Source of the DNA: CAYXVF01 sp964468125
GTDB lineage: Bacteria > Myxococcota > XYA12-FULL-58-9 > CAYXVF01
Length of the DNA stretch: 31,154 nt
Direction: 5' to 3'
Assembly: GCA_964468125.1 (NCBI GenBank)
Contig: CAYXVF010000073.1
Location: 1 to 31,154, forward strand
Positions within the stretch are counted from its first letter, which is position 1; every line of letters starts with the position of its first letter. Under the pieces are notes generated by a model. The model was not told the origin of the DNA. It searched no databases and was given only the letters and a program-made list of their open reading frames with translations. The position numbers and the translations under genes are program-made. Below are positions 7,660 to 15,819 of the stretch, piece by piece.

Positions 7660-7794
7660 GCGGCAGCGGCACGAAGGGTGCAGGAAGCGGCCGGAGTGCT
7701 TACATCGAGTCGCCTTCGTCGGGCCCGGGAGCCCGGCGTCATTTGTTGAAGCATCGTCTAATCGCATGCGCGCGCAGGGCCGCGCGGAGGGGTC

Positions 7795-9105
7795 ATGGTC
7801 ACAACCGTTCTTCTGATCGCATCGAGCCTGGGGCAGACGGAGCCGCCGCCACCACTCGAGATTCCTGTTCACACCGACCCGCTCACCTTGGAGCAGGCGC
7901 TCGAGTACGCCGAGCAGAACAATGAGCGCGTGGGCCGCGCCGCCGCCGCCGTCGAGCAGGCGCGCGGTCAATATTGGATCGCCTTGAGCGCGCTCATTCC
8001 GAACATCAGCGCGAATGGCTCCTACATTCGCCGGCGCAACGAAGCCTCGGCGATCAACGACGACGGCGAAGAGGTCTTCTTTCAGCGGCGTGACGCGCTC
8101 CAGGCGATCGCGACCGCGAACCTGAGCCTGATCCGGCCGGACCAGTATCCGCGGGTCGCGGCGGCGAGCGACGAAATCGAAGCGGCGCGCAAGGACGAGC
8201 TCAACGAGCGGTTGACCCTGCGCTTTGACGCCGCCCAGCAGTTCTTTCTCGCCCTCGCCCTCGAAGACATCGAAAAAGCGGCACAACAGCGGGTGAAGGT
8301 CGCTCAGACCGCCGTCGACGAGGCGCGCGCACGCTTCGAGGCGGGTCTTGCGGCCGCCAACACGGTGACCCGCGCCGAGCTCGAGCTCGCCACCGCGCGG
8401 GTGACCGCGACCGAGACCGCGAACGACGCTGAAGTCGCGCGCCTCACACTGTCCTTCATTCTCGGGGTGGACGTGAGAGGCGGGCTGGTCGAGCCGGCGA
8501 ACGTCGGCTCGAGTCCTACGGACGGTGAGCGGCTCTTCGAGATCGCCCGGACCGAGCGGCCGGACATTCAGGCGCTCAGGCATAGACTCGACGCAGCGGA
8601 AAGCCGGCAACTCGCGCCAGTCCTCGACTGGCTCCCCGAGGTTTCGTTGAGCACCTTCTACAGTCTGACCAACGAGCCTGGCTTTGGCCCGATCGACAAC
8701 TACAGCTTTCGCGCCACCCTCGGCTGGGAGCTCTTCGACGGCGGTGCGCGCATCGGTCAGGGCATTCAGGCGGACGCTCAGTTTCGCGACGTCGTGCTAC
8801 AGATCCGTGCTCTCGAGCGCGGCATTCGCCTCGAGATCGAGAACCAGCTGCGTCAGATCTCCACGCGCCAGGCTCTCGTCGCCGAAGCGGAAGCACGCTT
8901 TGAGGTGGCGCAGCGCAATGAAGAAGAGGTGAGCGAGCGACTTCGTGCGGGCTTGGTGACGGGCCTAGAGGCCGCGGATGCTGCCGCCGAGCTCTTCGAC
9001 GCGGAAGCCGGGCTCAAGCGCCAGTGCTGCGAGCAGCGTCGGGCCGAGCTCTCCCTGCGGCGCGTCGTCGCCTCCGATCCGCTGGAGCCGGTCGCGATCA
9101 ACTGA
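7795..9105 (+). CDS. TolC-family outer-membrane efflux channel protein
   Basis: The 436-residue protein has a short N-terminal hydrophobic signal (MVTTVLLIASSLG) and two OEP-type halves rich in long amphipathic helices. The first half has 'LTLEQALEYAEQNNERVGRAAAAVEQARGQYW', quoted as LTLEQALEYAEQNN then VEQARGQYW, and the second has SLSTFYSLTNEPGFG and LGWELFDGGARIGQ before a coiled helix. LTLxxAL..A..NN and WxLFDGG are hallmarks of TolC proteins, which form the outer-membrane and periplasmic tunnel of tripartite efflux or type I secretion systems. GGAGGGG lies 3 nt before the ATG at 7795, which is unusually close. No membrane-fusion protein, RND pump or ABC exporter is adjacent, so its partner must be encoded elsewhere. 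A Cys-Cys pair near the C-terminus (RQCCEQ) is unusual. Confidence 0.9.
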   Translation: MVTTVLLIASSLGQTEPPPPLEIPVHTDPLTLEQALEYAEQNNERVGRAAAAVEQARGQYWIALSALIPNISANGSYIRRRNEASAINDDGEEVFFQRRDALQAIATANLSLIRPDQYPRVAAASDEIEAARKDELNERLTLRFDAAQQFFLALALEDIEKAAQQRVKVAQTAVDEARARFEAGLAAANTVTRAELELATARVTATETANDAEVARLTLSFILGVDVRGGLVEPANVGSSPTDGERLFEIARTERPDIQALRHRLDAAESRQLAPVLDWLPEVSLSTFYSLTNEPGFGPIDNYSFRATLGWELFDGGARIGQGIQADAQFRDVVLQIRALERGIRLEIENQLRQISTRQALVAEAEARFEVAQRNEEEVSERLRAGLVTGLEAADAAAELFDAEAGLKRQCCEQRRAELSLRRVVASDPLEPVAIN

Positions 9106-9122
9106 CGCGTGGACGGGCGCGC

Positions 9123-10109
9123 TCAGGCAACGCTTGGATTCAGAATCGCGCCCGCGGTTTGAATCGCGCGCAGGACCTGGCCAGGAGCGCTGTTCGCCGG
9201 CAGGTCGTCAAATGCGGTCGCGAGTGACGGTGGCACACGCCAGGGCGGCCGAACCACCGAGACCTGATAGCCTGCGCTACCCACCGTGCGCGGGTCCGTG
9301 TTGAAGAGCATGCCTGACTCCGCCACGCGAAACGCAAAGCCCGGGCCCCGCGCGGGGTCGTGGTAGAGGTAGCGTCCGTCCGCGGTTCGCTCGGTGATCA
9401 ACACCCAGTGGTCGGTGATGCCATCCGCGTTGAGATTCGTGCCGCCACGGCGAGCGACGCCAACATAGACCGGCATGCCCCGGTCCAGGAGTGCATCGAC
9501 CACCTGGCGTCCCTCCTGAAAGCCGATACGGCGTCGCGCGAGGTCGAGATGACTGCTACGTCCGTCGATTTGGCCACTGCGTGGCTCTCCCGTGGCCATG
9601 CGTAGGTCGCTCGCATGCCCACCATACAGCCAGTAGGAATCGTCGGGTCTGCCGAAGGTGGAGTTCGCCATCCAGCGGATCGCGTTGTCGCAGTCGCGGG
9701 TGTTGCGCTGCGCGCGAAACGGCACATCCACTCGCACCGCCCCGCTCCCCCGCTGCCGGGGCCAGCGCACCCGTCGCGGCTCGTTCATTGCGGCGAGGGG
9801 TTCGGTGCGCATTCCGCGTCGTGTGACCCCGACGCGCATCGGCTCGGGCAACTCGGGATCTTCCGGGTCGCGGCGGGTGCTCTCGGCGGTCTGGGTCGGG
9901 CCTTCGCCGCCTTCGAAGAGCGCCATCAGCGCCAGGAAGAGCCAGCCGATGACCGGGATGAACACGAGCGGGTGGATGCTCGATCCCTCGCCGCTGCTGC
10001 CAGCAGCGGCTTCCGGCTCCCGTTCCGAGGTCCGGCGACCGGGAACCGGCGTCGGGTCGTGCTCGACGCGCTCCACCCTGGGCGCGGTATGGGGCATGGG
10101 ACGAATCAT
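9123..10109 (-). CDS. Membrane-anchored C39/papain-like cysteine peptidase candidate
   Basis: The 328-residue protein has a polar, Arg/Pro/Glu-rich N-terminus (1-45), one membrane helix (about 47-66, PLVFIPVIGWLFLALMALF), a linker, and a C-terminal domain that probably faces the periplasm. That domain has the layout of a papain-like fold: Q134-x5-C140 (oxyanion Gln and nucleophile, in QRNTRDCDNA), H234 in DHWVLITE and D251 in YLYHDPARG. The order Cys, His-Trp-Val, then HDP is that of C39-like peptidases and related bacteriocin-processing or transglutaminase-like enzymes. It stands alone, convergent with the tolC-like gene (17-nt gap). An ATG four codons downstream (MPHTAP) is an alternative start, because the AGGTAGG is immediately next to the first ATG. 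The substrate is unknown. Loss of activity cannot be excluded, but all four expected residues are present. Confidence 0.78.
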   Translation of the reverse strand: MIRPMPHTAPRVERVEHDPTPVPGRRTSEREPEAAAGSSGEGSSIHPLVFIPVIGWLFLALMALFEGGEGPTQTAESTRRDPEDPELPEPMRVGVTRRGMRTEPLAAMNEPRRVRWPRQRGSGAVRVDVPFRAQRNTRDCDNAIRWMANSTFGRPDDSYWLYGGHASDLRMATGEPRSGQIDGRSSHLDLARRRIGFQEGRQVVDALLDRGMPVYVGVARRGGTNLNADGITDHWVLITERTADGRYLYHDPARGPGFAFRVAESGMLFNTDPRTVGSAGYQVSVVRPPWRVPPSLATAFDDLPANSAPGQVLRAIQTAGAILNPSVA

Positions 10110-10223
10110 CCTACCTGCTTAAACGGTAGCCCCGATCGCGGTTAGATTCGTCGTCGTCTCCCCGCCACGGTCTGCCGGACGCCGTTGCCTCGCTGCGCGG
10201 AACTGTGGAATACGGTTCGATTC

Positions 10224-11102
10224 ATGGGGACGGAAAAGACGGGCTACGCATCGGTGTTCCGCGCGGATCTCTTCGCCGGGCAAACGCACATCGTCACCGG
10301 GGGCGGAAGCGGCATCGGACGCTGCATCGCTCACGAGCTCTCGAGCCTTGGGGCCCATGTGGTCCTGATCGGCCGGAGCAAGGAGAAGCTCGAACAGGTC
10401 GCCGCCGAGATTCGGGAAGGGGGCGGCGAGGCGAGTCTCTACCCCCTCGACATTCGTGAAGAGGAAGGTGTTCGGCAGACGGTCGAGGCGATCGTGAAAG
10501 ACCGGGAGCGACTTCACGGTCTGGTCAACAATGCGGGCGGTCAGTTTCCCTCACCGCTGAGCTCGATCTCGAAGAAGGGGTTCGAGACGGTCGTACGGAC
10601 CAATCTCACCGGCGGCTTCCTGATGTCCCGAGAAGTCTTCAACCAGTCGATGCAGCAACACGGCGGCAGCATCGTCAACATCGTGGCTGACATGCACAAC
10701 GGTATGATCGGGATGGGCCACTCAGGGGCGGCGCGGGCAGGGATGGTGAACCTCACGAAGACCGCGGCGGTAGAGTGGGCGCCCTTTGGCGTGCGCGTGA
10801 ATGCAGTTGCGCCTGGCTGGATCGCATCGAGCGGCCTCGACCACTACGACGTCAGCATGAAGCCGATCATCCAGAGTCTTCGCGCTTCGGTGCCGATGAA
10901 GCGCCTCGGAACGGAAGCGGAGGTGAGCGCGGGGGTGTGTTATCTCCTCAGCGAGGGCGCAGCGTTTGTGACCGGCGCCTGTTTACAAATCGATGGAGCG
11001 GCACCGCTCGCGAGTCTCGTGTGGCAAACCCCGGAGCACGACCGCGCTCCTGCGTACCAGGGTTTTCATCTCGCCAAGACTCCCAAAGTGCTCGAAGACT
11101 GA
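10224..11102 (+). CDS. SDR oxidoreductase, PECR/DECR-like (enoyl-CoA reductase type)
   Basis: The 292-residue protein has a Rossmann fold with TGGGSGIG (25-32) and NNAG (102-105). Its closest recognisable relatives are peroxisomal trans-2-enoyl-CoA reductase and 2,4-dienoyl-CoA reductase: NNAGGQFPSP, GGSIVNIV, HSGAARAG and LTKTAAVEWAPFGVRVNAVAPG are shared signatures. As in that group the usual YxxxK catalytic pair is missing; the aligned residues are S167 and R171. This points to NADPH-dependent reduction of a CoA-bound enoyl or dienoyl intermediate. It also resembles the SDR proteins (AtuB, AtuG) of acyclic-terpene catabolism clusters. I chose ATG 10224 over an upstream TTG because MGTEKTGYASVF matches the family N-terminus. 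It is the first gene of the operon, and the next gene's ATG abuts its TGA. The 114-nt gap to the divergent peptidase gene should contain its promoter. Confidence 0.85.
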   Translation: MGTEKTGYASVFRADLFAGQTHIVTGGGSGIGRCIAHELSSLGAHVVLIGRSKEKLEQVAAEIREGGGEASLYPLDIREEEGVRQTVEAIVKDRERLHGLVNNAGGQFPSPLSSISKKGFETVVRTNLTGGFLMSREVFNQSMQQHGGSIVNIVADMHNGMIGMGHSGAARAGMVNLTKTAAVEWAPFGVRVNAVAPGWIASSGLDHYDVSMKPIIQSLRASVPMKRLGTEAEVSAGVCYLLSEGAAFVTGACLQIDGAAPLASLVWQTPEHDRAPAYQGFHLAKTPKVLED

Positions 11103-12713
11103 ATGGCAATACTGGACGTTCAAATCCGTGCTGGAACCCCCGAGTTCGAGACCCGACGCGCGGCCATGGCGGAGAAGCTCGCCCGGGTGCGCGAGCTCGA
11201 GGCGAAGGTCGTAGCGAACTCTGCCCGCACTGCGGAGAAGTTTCACAAACGCGGCCAGCTCCTTCCCCGCGAGCGTCTCGAACGACTGCTCGATCCCGAT
11301 CGTCCCTTTCTCCCGCTCTCGAGCCTCGCCGGTTTGAACATGCACGACGACGACGGGGACCGGAACGCCGCGGGCGGTGGAGTGATCGCGGGGGTTGGCT
11401 TCGTGTCCGGTGTGCGTTGCCTCGTCACCGCGAGCGACAGCGGTATCAAAGGCGGAGCCACGACCCCCATGGGGCTGCGCAAGTCGCTGCGCGCGCAAGA
11501 AGTGGCACTCGAGAACCGCCTTCCAGTGGTGAACCTGATCGAAAGCGGCGGTGCCAACCTGCTCTATCAGAGCGAGATCTTCGTCGACGGGGGTCGAATC
11601 TTCCGAAACCTCGCGTGCCTCTCAGCGGCGGGGATCCCCGTCCTCACGGTGGTGCACGGCTCCTCGACCGCTGGCGGAGCCTACATACCCGGTCTCTCCG
11701 ATTACGTCATCGTCGTCCGCGGACGCTCGAAGATCTTCTTGGCGGGGCCGCCATTGCTGAAGGCCGCCACCGGCGAGGTCGCTACCGACGAGGAGCTCGG
11801 CGGTGCGGAAATGCACGCGACGGTGAGTGGTACAGCGGAGATGGTTGCAGAAGACGACGAGCATGCCCTGTCCCTCGCCCGCGAGCTGGTCGGGAAGCTC
11901 GGCTGGGAGGACCTCGAGCGTCGGGGCCACTTCGCCCCCCCTCGCTATCCGCCGGAGGAGCTGCTCGGGGTGGTTCCGGAGGATCCCAAGAGGCCATACG
12001 ACGTGCGCGAAGTGATCGCGCGAATCATCGATGACAGTGACTTTCTCGACTTCAAGCCGGACTATGGCGCGGCGACGGTCTGCGGCAAGGCGAAGATCGA
12101 AGGGATGGTTGTTGGGATCATCGGAAACAACGGTCCGATCGACGACCAAGGGGCCGCAAAGGCCGGGCAGTTCATCCAGCTCTGCGACCAGAGCGGCTCA
12201 CCGATCGTCTACCTCCAGAACACGACTGGCTACATGGTGGGAAAAGACGCGGAACAGCGCGGAATCGTGAAACACGGATCGAAGATGATCCAGGCGGTGT
12301 CCAACGCACGTGTGCCCCAAATTACCCTTCTCATCGGCGCCTCCTACGGAGCCGGCAACTACGGCATGTGCGGGCGGGCCTTCGCGCCGCGCTTCATCTT
12401 CGCCTGGCCGAACAACCGCACCGCCGTGATGGGCGGAGAACAAGCGGCGGGCGTCATGGCCATCATCACCGAGGCGAAGCTCGCGCGGATGGGACAAGAG
12501 CTCAATCGCGACGCCCTCGCTGTGATGCAAAAGGGAATCATCGACCAGATCGAGCGCGAGTCCACCGCGCTCTATGCGACCGCGCGTCTCTGGGACGACG
12601 GCATCATCGACCCGCGCGAGACGCGGCGGGTGCTCGCCGAGTGCCTGCGAACCTGTGACGAAGCACAACGAAGGACTCTGCGCCCGAACAGCTTTGGAGT
12701 GGCGCGGTTTTAG
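11103..12713 (+). CDS. Acyl-CoA carboxylase beta (carboxyltransferase) subunit, AtuC/LiuB-like
   Basis: The 536-residue protein has the two crotonase-fold halves of biotin-dependent acyl-CoA carboxyltransferases. Visible signatures are RGQLLPRERLERLLDP, KGGATTPMGLRKSLRAQ, HGSSTAGGAYIPGLSDY, IFLAGPPLLKAATGE, LQNTTGYMVGKDAEQ, GASYGAGNYGMCGRAF and AVMGGEQAAGVM. These are typical of the methylcrotonyl-CoA / geranyl-CoA carboxylase family. The MHDDDG segment and the exact oxyanion-loop sequences look, from memory, closer to geranyl-CoA carboxylase (AtuC) than to methylcrotonyl-CoA carboxylase (LiuB); this is not proven. With the biotin subunit encoded two genes downstream it should transfer CO2 from carboxybiotin to the gamma carbon of a branched enoyl-CoA. 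Its ATG follows the SDR stop codon directly. Length is normal for the family. Confidence 0.92.
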   Translation: MAILDVQIRAGTPEFETRRAAMAEKLARVRELEAKVVANSARTAEKFHKRGQLLPRERLERLLDPDRPFLPLSSLAGLNMHDDDGDRNAAGGGVIAGVGFVSGVRCLVTASDSGIKGGATTPMGLRKSLRAQEVALENRLPVVNLIESGGANLLYQSEIFVDGGRIFRNLACLSAAGIPVLTVVHGSSTAGGAYIPGLSDYVIVVRGRSKIFLAGPPLLKAATGEVATDEELGGAEMHATVSGTAEMVAEDDEHALSLARELVGKLGWEDLERRGHFAPPRYPPEELLGVVPEDPKRPYDVREVIARIIDDSDFLDFKPDYGAATVCGKAKIEGMVVGIIGNNGPIDDQGAAKAGQFIQLCDQSGSPIVYLQNTTGYMVGKDAEQRGIVKHGSKMIQAVSNARVPQITLLIGASYGAGNYGMCGRAFAPRFIFAWPNNRTAVMGGEQAAGVMAIITEAKLARMGQELNRDALAVMQKGIIDQIERESTALYATARLWDDGIIDPRETRRVLAECLRTCDEAQRRTLRPNSFGVARF

Positions 12714-12726
12714 GAGGAGGCGAAAG

Positions 12727-13893
12727 ATGATCTACACCGACCAGCACTTGGAAATGCGCGCCAGCCTGCGCAAATTCATCGACAAGGAGATCAACCCCTA
12801 CGTCGACGAGTGGGAAGCCGCGGAGATATTTCCGGCCAAAGAGCTGTTCAAGAAGATGGGCGAGCAAGGATTCCTCGGGATCACCAAGCCCGAGGAATAC
12901 GGCGGCCTAGGCCTCGACTTCACTTACTCGGTCGCGATGGCCGAAGAGCTCGGCCACGTGCACTGCGGCGGCGTGCCGATGGCGATCGGCGTGCATACGG
13001 ACATGGCGACCCCAGCTCTCACGCGATTTGGGAGCGAGGAGCTCAAGAAGGAATGGCTCGTGCCGACCATTGCCGGCGACGTGATTGCCTGCCTTGGAGT
13101 GAGTGAGGTCGGAGCAGGTAGTGATGTCGCCTCGATCAAGACCACCGCCCGCAAAGACGGCGACGACTACGTGATCAACGGTGGAAAGATGTGGACCACC
13201 AATGGAACGCAGGCGGACTGGATGTGCTGCCTCGTCAACACCGGCGAGGAAGGCGGTCCCTACAAGAACAAGACCCTCGTGATCATCCCGATGAACACGA
13301 GGGGTGTCACAGTGGAGCGAAAGCTCAAGAAGCTCGGCATGTGGTCGAGCGACACCGCGCAGATCTTCTTTGAGGACGTGCGCATCCCGCAGCGCTACCG
13401 CATCGGCGACGAAGGGCAGGGCTTCTACTACCAGATGATGCAGTTCCAAGATGAGCGACTCTGGGGGGCAGCGAGCATGCTCACCGGGCTGGAGGATGCG
13501 GTCCGGGAGACCGCGGAGTACACCGGCCAACGCGAGGTGTTCGGCAAGACCGTGCTCGACCACCAGTACGTACAGTTCAAGCTCTCCGAGCTGCAGACCG
13601 AGGTCGAAGCGCTTCGGGCGCTCGTCTACTACACGACGGACAAGTACGTGAACATGAAGGGGACATTCAAAGAGATCGCGACGCTCGCCTCGATGTGCAA
13701 GCTCAAAGGCGGCCGCCTAGGGCGAGAAGTGGCCGACAGCTGCCTGCAGTTTTGGGGCGGCATGGGCTACATGTGGGAAACCAAGATTTCGAGGACGTTC
13801 CGCGACGTGCGCCTCTTTTCAATCGGTGGTGGGGCCGACGAGGTCATGCTCTCGATCATCTCCAAGAATCTAGGCTTCGCGAAGAAAGGCTGA
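12727..13893 (+). CDS. Acyl-CoA dehydrogenase, AtuD/isovaleryl-CoA dehydrogenase-like
   Basis: The 388-residue flavoprotein has the complete family layout: helical N-terminal domain, beta domain with LGVSEVGAGSDVAS (123-136) and WTTNG (156-160), and C-terminal helices with REVFGKTVLDHQ and DSCLQFWGGMGYM. The catalytic base appears to be E243 in FQDERLW, the position used by isovaleryl-CoA and long-chain dehydrogenases. The medium-chain-type Glu site is Gly (SIGGGADEVML, 366-375). The sequence resembles citronellyl-CoA dehydrogenase AtuD and would form the alpha,beta double bond needed before carboxylation. The start is fixed by GGAGGAGG (12713-12720), 6 nt before ATG 12727 and overlapping the previous stop. 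A longer frame from 12574 lies inside the carboxyltransferase gene and is rejected. Confidence 0.93.
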   Translation: MIYTDQHLEMRASLRKFIDKEINPYVDEWEAAEIFPAKELFKKMGEQGFLGITKPEEYGGLGLDFTYSVAMAEELGHVHCGGVPMAIGVHTDMATPALTRFGSEELKKEWLVPTIAGDVIACLGVSEVGAGSDVASIKTTARKDGDDYVINGGKMWTTNGTQADWMCCLVNTGEEGGPYKNKTLVIIPMNTRGVTVERKLKKLGMWSSDTAQIFFEDVRIPQRYRIGDEGQGFYYQMMQFQDERLWGAASMLTGLEDAVRETAEYTGQREVFGKTVLDHQYVQFKLSELQTEVEALRALVYYTTDKYVNMKGTFKEIATLASMCKLKGGRLGREVADSCLQFWGGMGYMWETKISRTFRDVRLFSIGGGADEVMLSIISKNLGFAKKG

Positions 13894-13899
13894 CGGTCA

Positions 13900-15819
13900 G
13901 TGGCCCAAAGCTTACAGTGCGTTCTCATCGCGAACCGCGGTGAAATCGCGGCCCGGGTCGCCCGCTCCGTTCGCGCGCGTGGGGCCCGGGCGGTCGGCGT
14001 GTTCTCCGACGCGGATGCGGATGCGCTGCACACCCAGTTTCTGGACGCAGCGGTCCGCCTGCCCGGACGCGCGCCGTCGGACACCTACTTGAACGTTCAG
14101 GCGATTCTGGACGCGGCGAAGCGGCTCGGGGCTCGAGCGGTGCATCCGGGCTATGGGTTTCTGTCGGAGAACGCGAGCTTCGCGCAGGCTTGTGTCGATG
14201 CGGGACTCGTGTTCGTGGGCCCGTCCCCCGAAGCGATTCAGGCGATGGGCGACAAGGCCCGTGCCAAGCGATTGATGGAGCGCCGCGGCGTACCACTGGT
14301 GCCTGGTTACAGCGGTGAAGACCAGAACGACGCGACGCTTCGAGCGGAGGCGGAGAGGATCGGAACGCCTCTCTTGCTCAAGGCCGCCGCTGGGGGCGGG
14401 GGACGAGGCATGCGTCGGGTGACGGACCTGACCGAGCTCGACGATGCAATCGCCTCCGCGCGCCGCGAGGCGAAGGGCGCTTTCGGGAACGACACGCTGA
14501 TCATCGAGCGGCTGATCGAACGCCCGCGACACGTTGAGCTGCAAATCGTCGGCGACTCTCACGGAAATGTCGCCCACCTGTTCGAGCGTGAGTGCTCGGT
14601 ACAACGTCGGCATCAGAAGATCATAGAAGAAGCGCCTTCGCCAGCGGTGGGAAGCGAGCTTCGCGCACGAATGGGTGAGGCTGCGGTCGCCGCGGCGCGG
14701 GCCGTGGGCTACGTCGGGGCTGGGACGGTCGAGTTCCTTCTCGACGACCAGGAGCGCTTCTACTTCATAGAGATGAACACGCGCCTGCAGGTCGAGCACC
14801 CGGTGACCGAGCTCGCGACGGGGATCGACCTCGTTGACCTTCAGCTCGCCATCGCCGAAGGCGAGCCTCTGCCCGAGCTACCGGAGGCGCCGGAGGGGCA
14901 CGCGATCGAAGCGCGGATTTACGCCGAGGATCCCTACGACGACTTCTCGCCGCAGACGGGCACCCTTCGCGACGTGGTTTGGCCAGCGAATCCCGGTGTT
15001 CGGGTCGACTCGGGCGTGTGGTCCGGCCAGGTCGTGGGCGTCGACTACGACCCAATGCTGGCGAAGGTGATCGCCGTCGGGGAGGACCGGGAGCGCGCGC
15101 GTCTTCGACTCTTGCGCGCCTTGGAAGACACGGTGCTCTTCGGCGTGGGGACGAACACGGAGTTTCTGTGCTCGATTCTCGACGACCCCACCTTTGTCGC
15201 TGGCGACGCGCGTACGGATTGGTTGGATTCGCGAACGAGCCCGCGTCTCGATCATTCGCTGCCCCGCGCTCTCGCTGCCCTTCGCTTTCTTGCAAACGAC
15301 GAGCGCCCGCTCATCGGTGGTCTCGGGCGCAGCGCTCGACTGGAGCTCGGGGGAGAGATTCTCACCGCTCGCCTGAACGCCGAAAACGGTGGTCGCGAGC
15401 TTCTCGTCGGTGAGGAACGCTACCGTATCGGTGCGCTCGGTGCCGATTGGGCGGAGTTGGACGGGGTCCGTCATCGCTTTGATACTCTGCGAGACGCTGA
15501 GAGTCTTTGGGTGTCCTTCCGCGGGGTCACGCTCGAGGCGAGACGCGCGTTGAGCGAAGCTCTCGGTCGGCGGAGTACGGGTGACGGAAACCTTCGTGCA
15601 CCGATGGCTGGCAAGGTGGTGATGGTCGGGGCCGCGATCGGTGAGCCGGTGAGCGAGGGGCAGACGCTGGTTGTGATCGAAGCGATGAAGATGGAACACG
15701 AGCTCCGGGCCATCCGGTCCGGACGGCTCTCTCGTTTGACGGTGGAGGTGGGAGCGCAGGTTGAGGCCCGCCAGGTACTCGCCGAGATCGAGCCAGTGGA
15801 GGAGAACGCCCATGAGTGA
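13900..15819 (+). CDS. Acyl-CoA carboxylase alpha subunit (biotin carboxylase + BCCP)
   Basis: The 639-residue protein has an N-terminal biotin carboxylase with IANRGEIAARV, HPGYGFLSENA, ATP-grasp Gly-rich loop AAAGGGGRGM, FERECSVQRRHQKIIEE and EMNTRLQVEHPVTE. A middle linker/BT region follows (about 450-565). At the C-terminus is a biotinyl domain with EAMKMEHE, where K597 is the biotinylation site. It makes carboxybiotin from ATP and bicarbonate and should pair with the carboxyltransferase encoded at 11103-12713, as LiuD-LiuB or AtuF-AtuC do. The start is GTG at 13900, only 6 nt after the dehydrogenase stop and without a strong ribosome site. The last 8 nt overlap the next gene. Confidence 0.94.
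   Translation: MAQSLQCVLIANRGEIAARVARSVRARGARAVGVFSDADADALHTQFLDAAVRLPGRAPSDTYLNVQAILDAAKRLGARAVHPGYGFLSENASFAQACVDAGLVFVGPSPEAIQAMGDKARAKRLMERRGVPLVPGYSGEDQNDATLRAEAERIGTPLLLKAAAGGGGRGMRRVTDLTELDDAIASARREAKGAFGNDTLIIERLIERPRHVELQIVGDSHGNVAHLFERECSVQRRHQKIIEEAPSPAVGSELRARMGEAAVAAARAVGYVGAGTVEFLLDDQERFYFIEMNTRLQVEHPVTELATGIDLVDLQLAIAEGEPLPELPEAPEGHAIEARIYAEDPYDDFSPQTGTLRDVVWPANPGVRVDSGVWSGQVVGVDYDPMLAKVIAVGEDRERARLRLLRALEDTVLFGVGTNTEFLCSILDDPTFVAGDARTDWLDSRTSPRLDHSLPRALAALRFLANDERPLIGGLGRSARLELGGEILTARLNAENGGRELLVGEERYRIGALGADWAELDGVRHRFDTLRDAESLWVSFRGVTLEARRALSEALGRRSTGDGNLRAPMAGKVVMVGAAIGEPVSEGQTLVVIEAMKMEHELRAIRSGRLSRLTVEVGAQVEARQVLAEIEPVEENAHE

Larger units (their letters stand above)
7382..7794. 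other. Intergenic control region between the VIT-VWA operon and tolC-like gene
   Basis: About 410 nt without a convincing gene separate the two divergent transcription units. Short frames here lack ribosome sites and recognisable protein features. The stretch holds the AT-rich inverted repeat at 7439-7472, a perfect 14-bp palindrome at 7575-7588, a tandem 9-bp repeat at 7592-7609, a long-looped inverted repeat at 7613-7659, and a GC hairpin around 7720-7736. I see no clear sigma70-type promoter for the rightward gene. Confidence 0.6.

Noticed and set aside
7719..7736. GC hairpin (CGGGC...GCCCG) as a rho-independent terminator
   Set aside because: No T-run follows and no gene ends just before it on the relevant strand.
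7627..8610. Minus-strand open frame of 327 codons opposite the start of the tolC-like gene
   Set aside because: Antisense to the conserved TolC protein, no recognisable domain or ribosome site; high GC makes such frames common.
9103..9125. Bidirectional terminator between the tolC-like and peptidase genes
   Set aside because: The 17-nt gap shows no stable hairpin with a T-run on either strand.
12574..12726. Upstream extension of the acyl-CoA dehydrogenase
   Set aside because: It overlaps the carboxyltransferase coding end and ignores the strong GGAGGAGG before ATG 12727.
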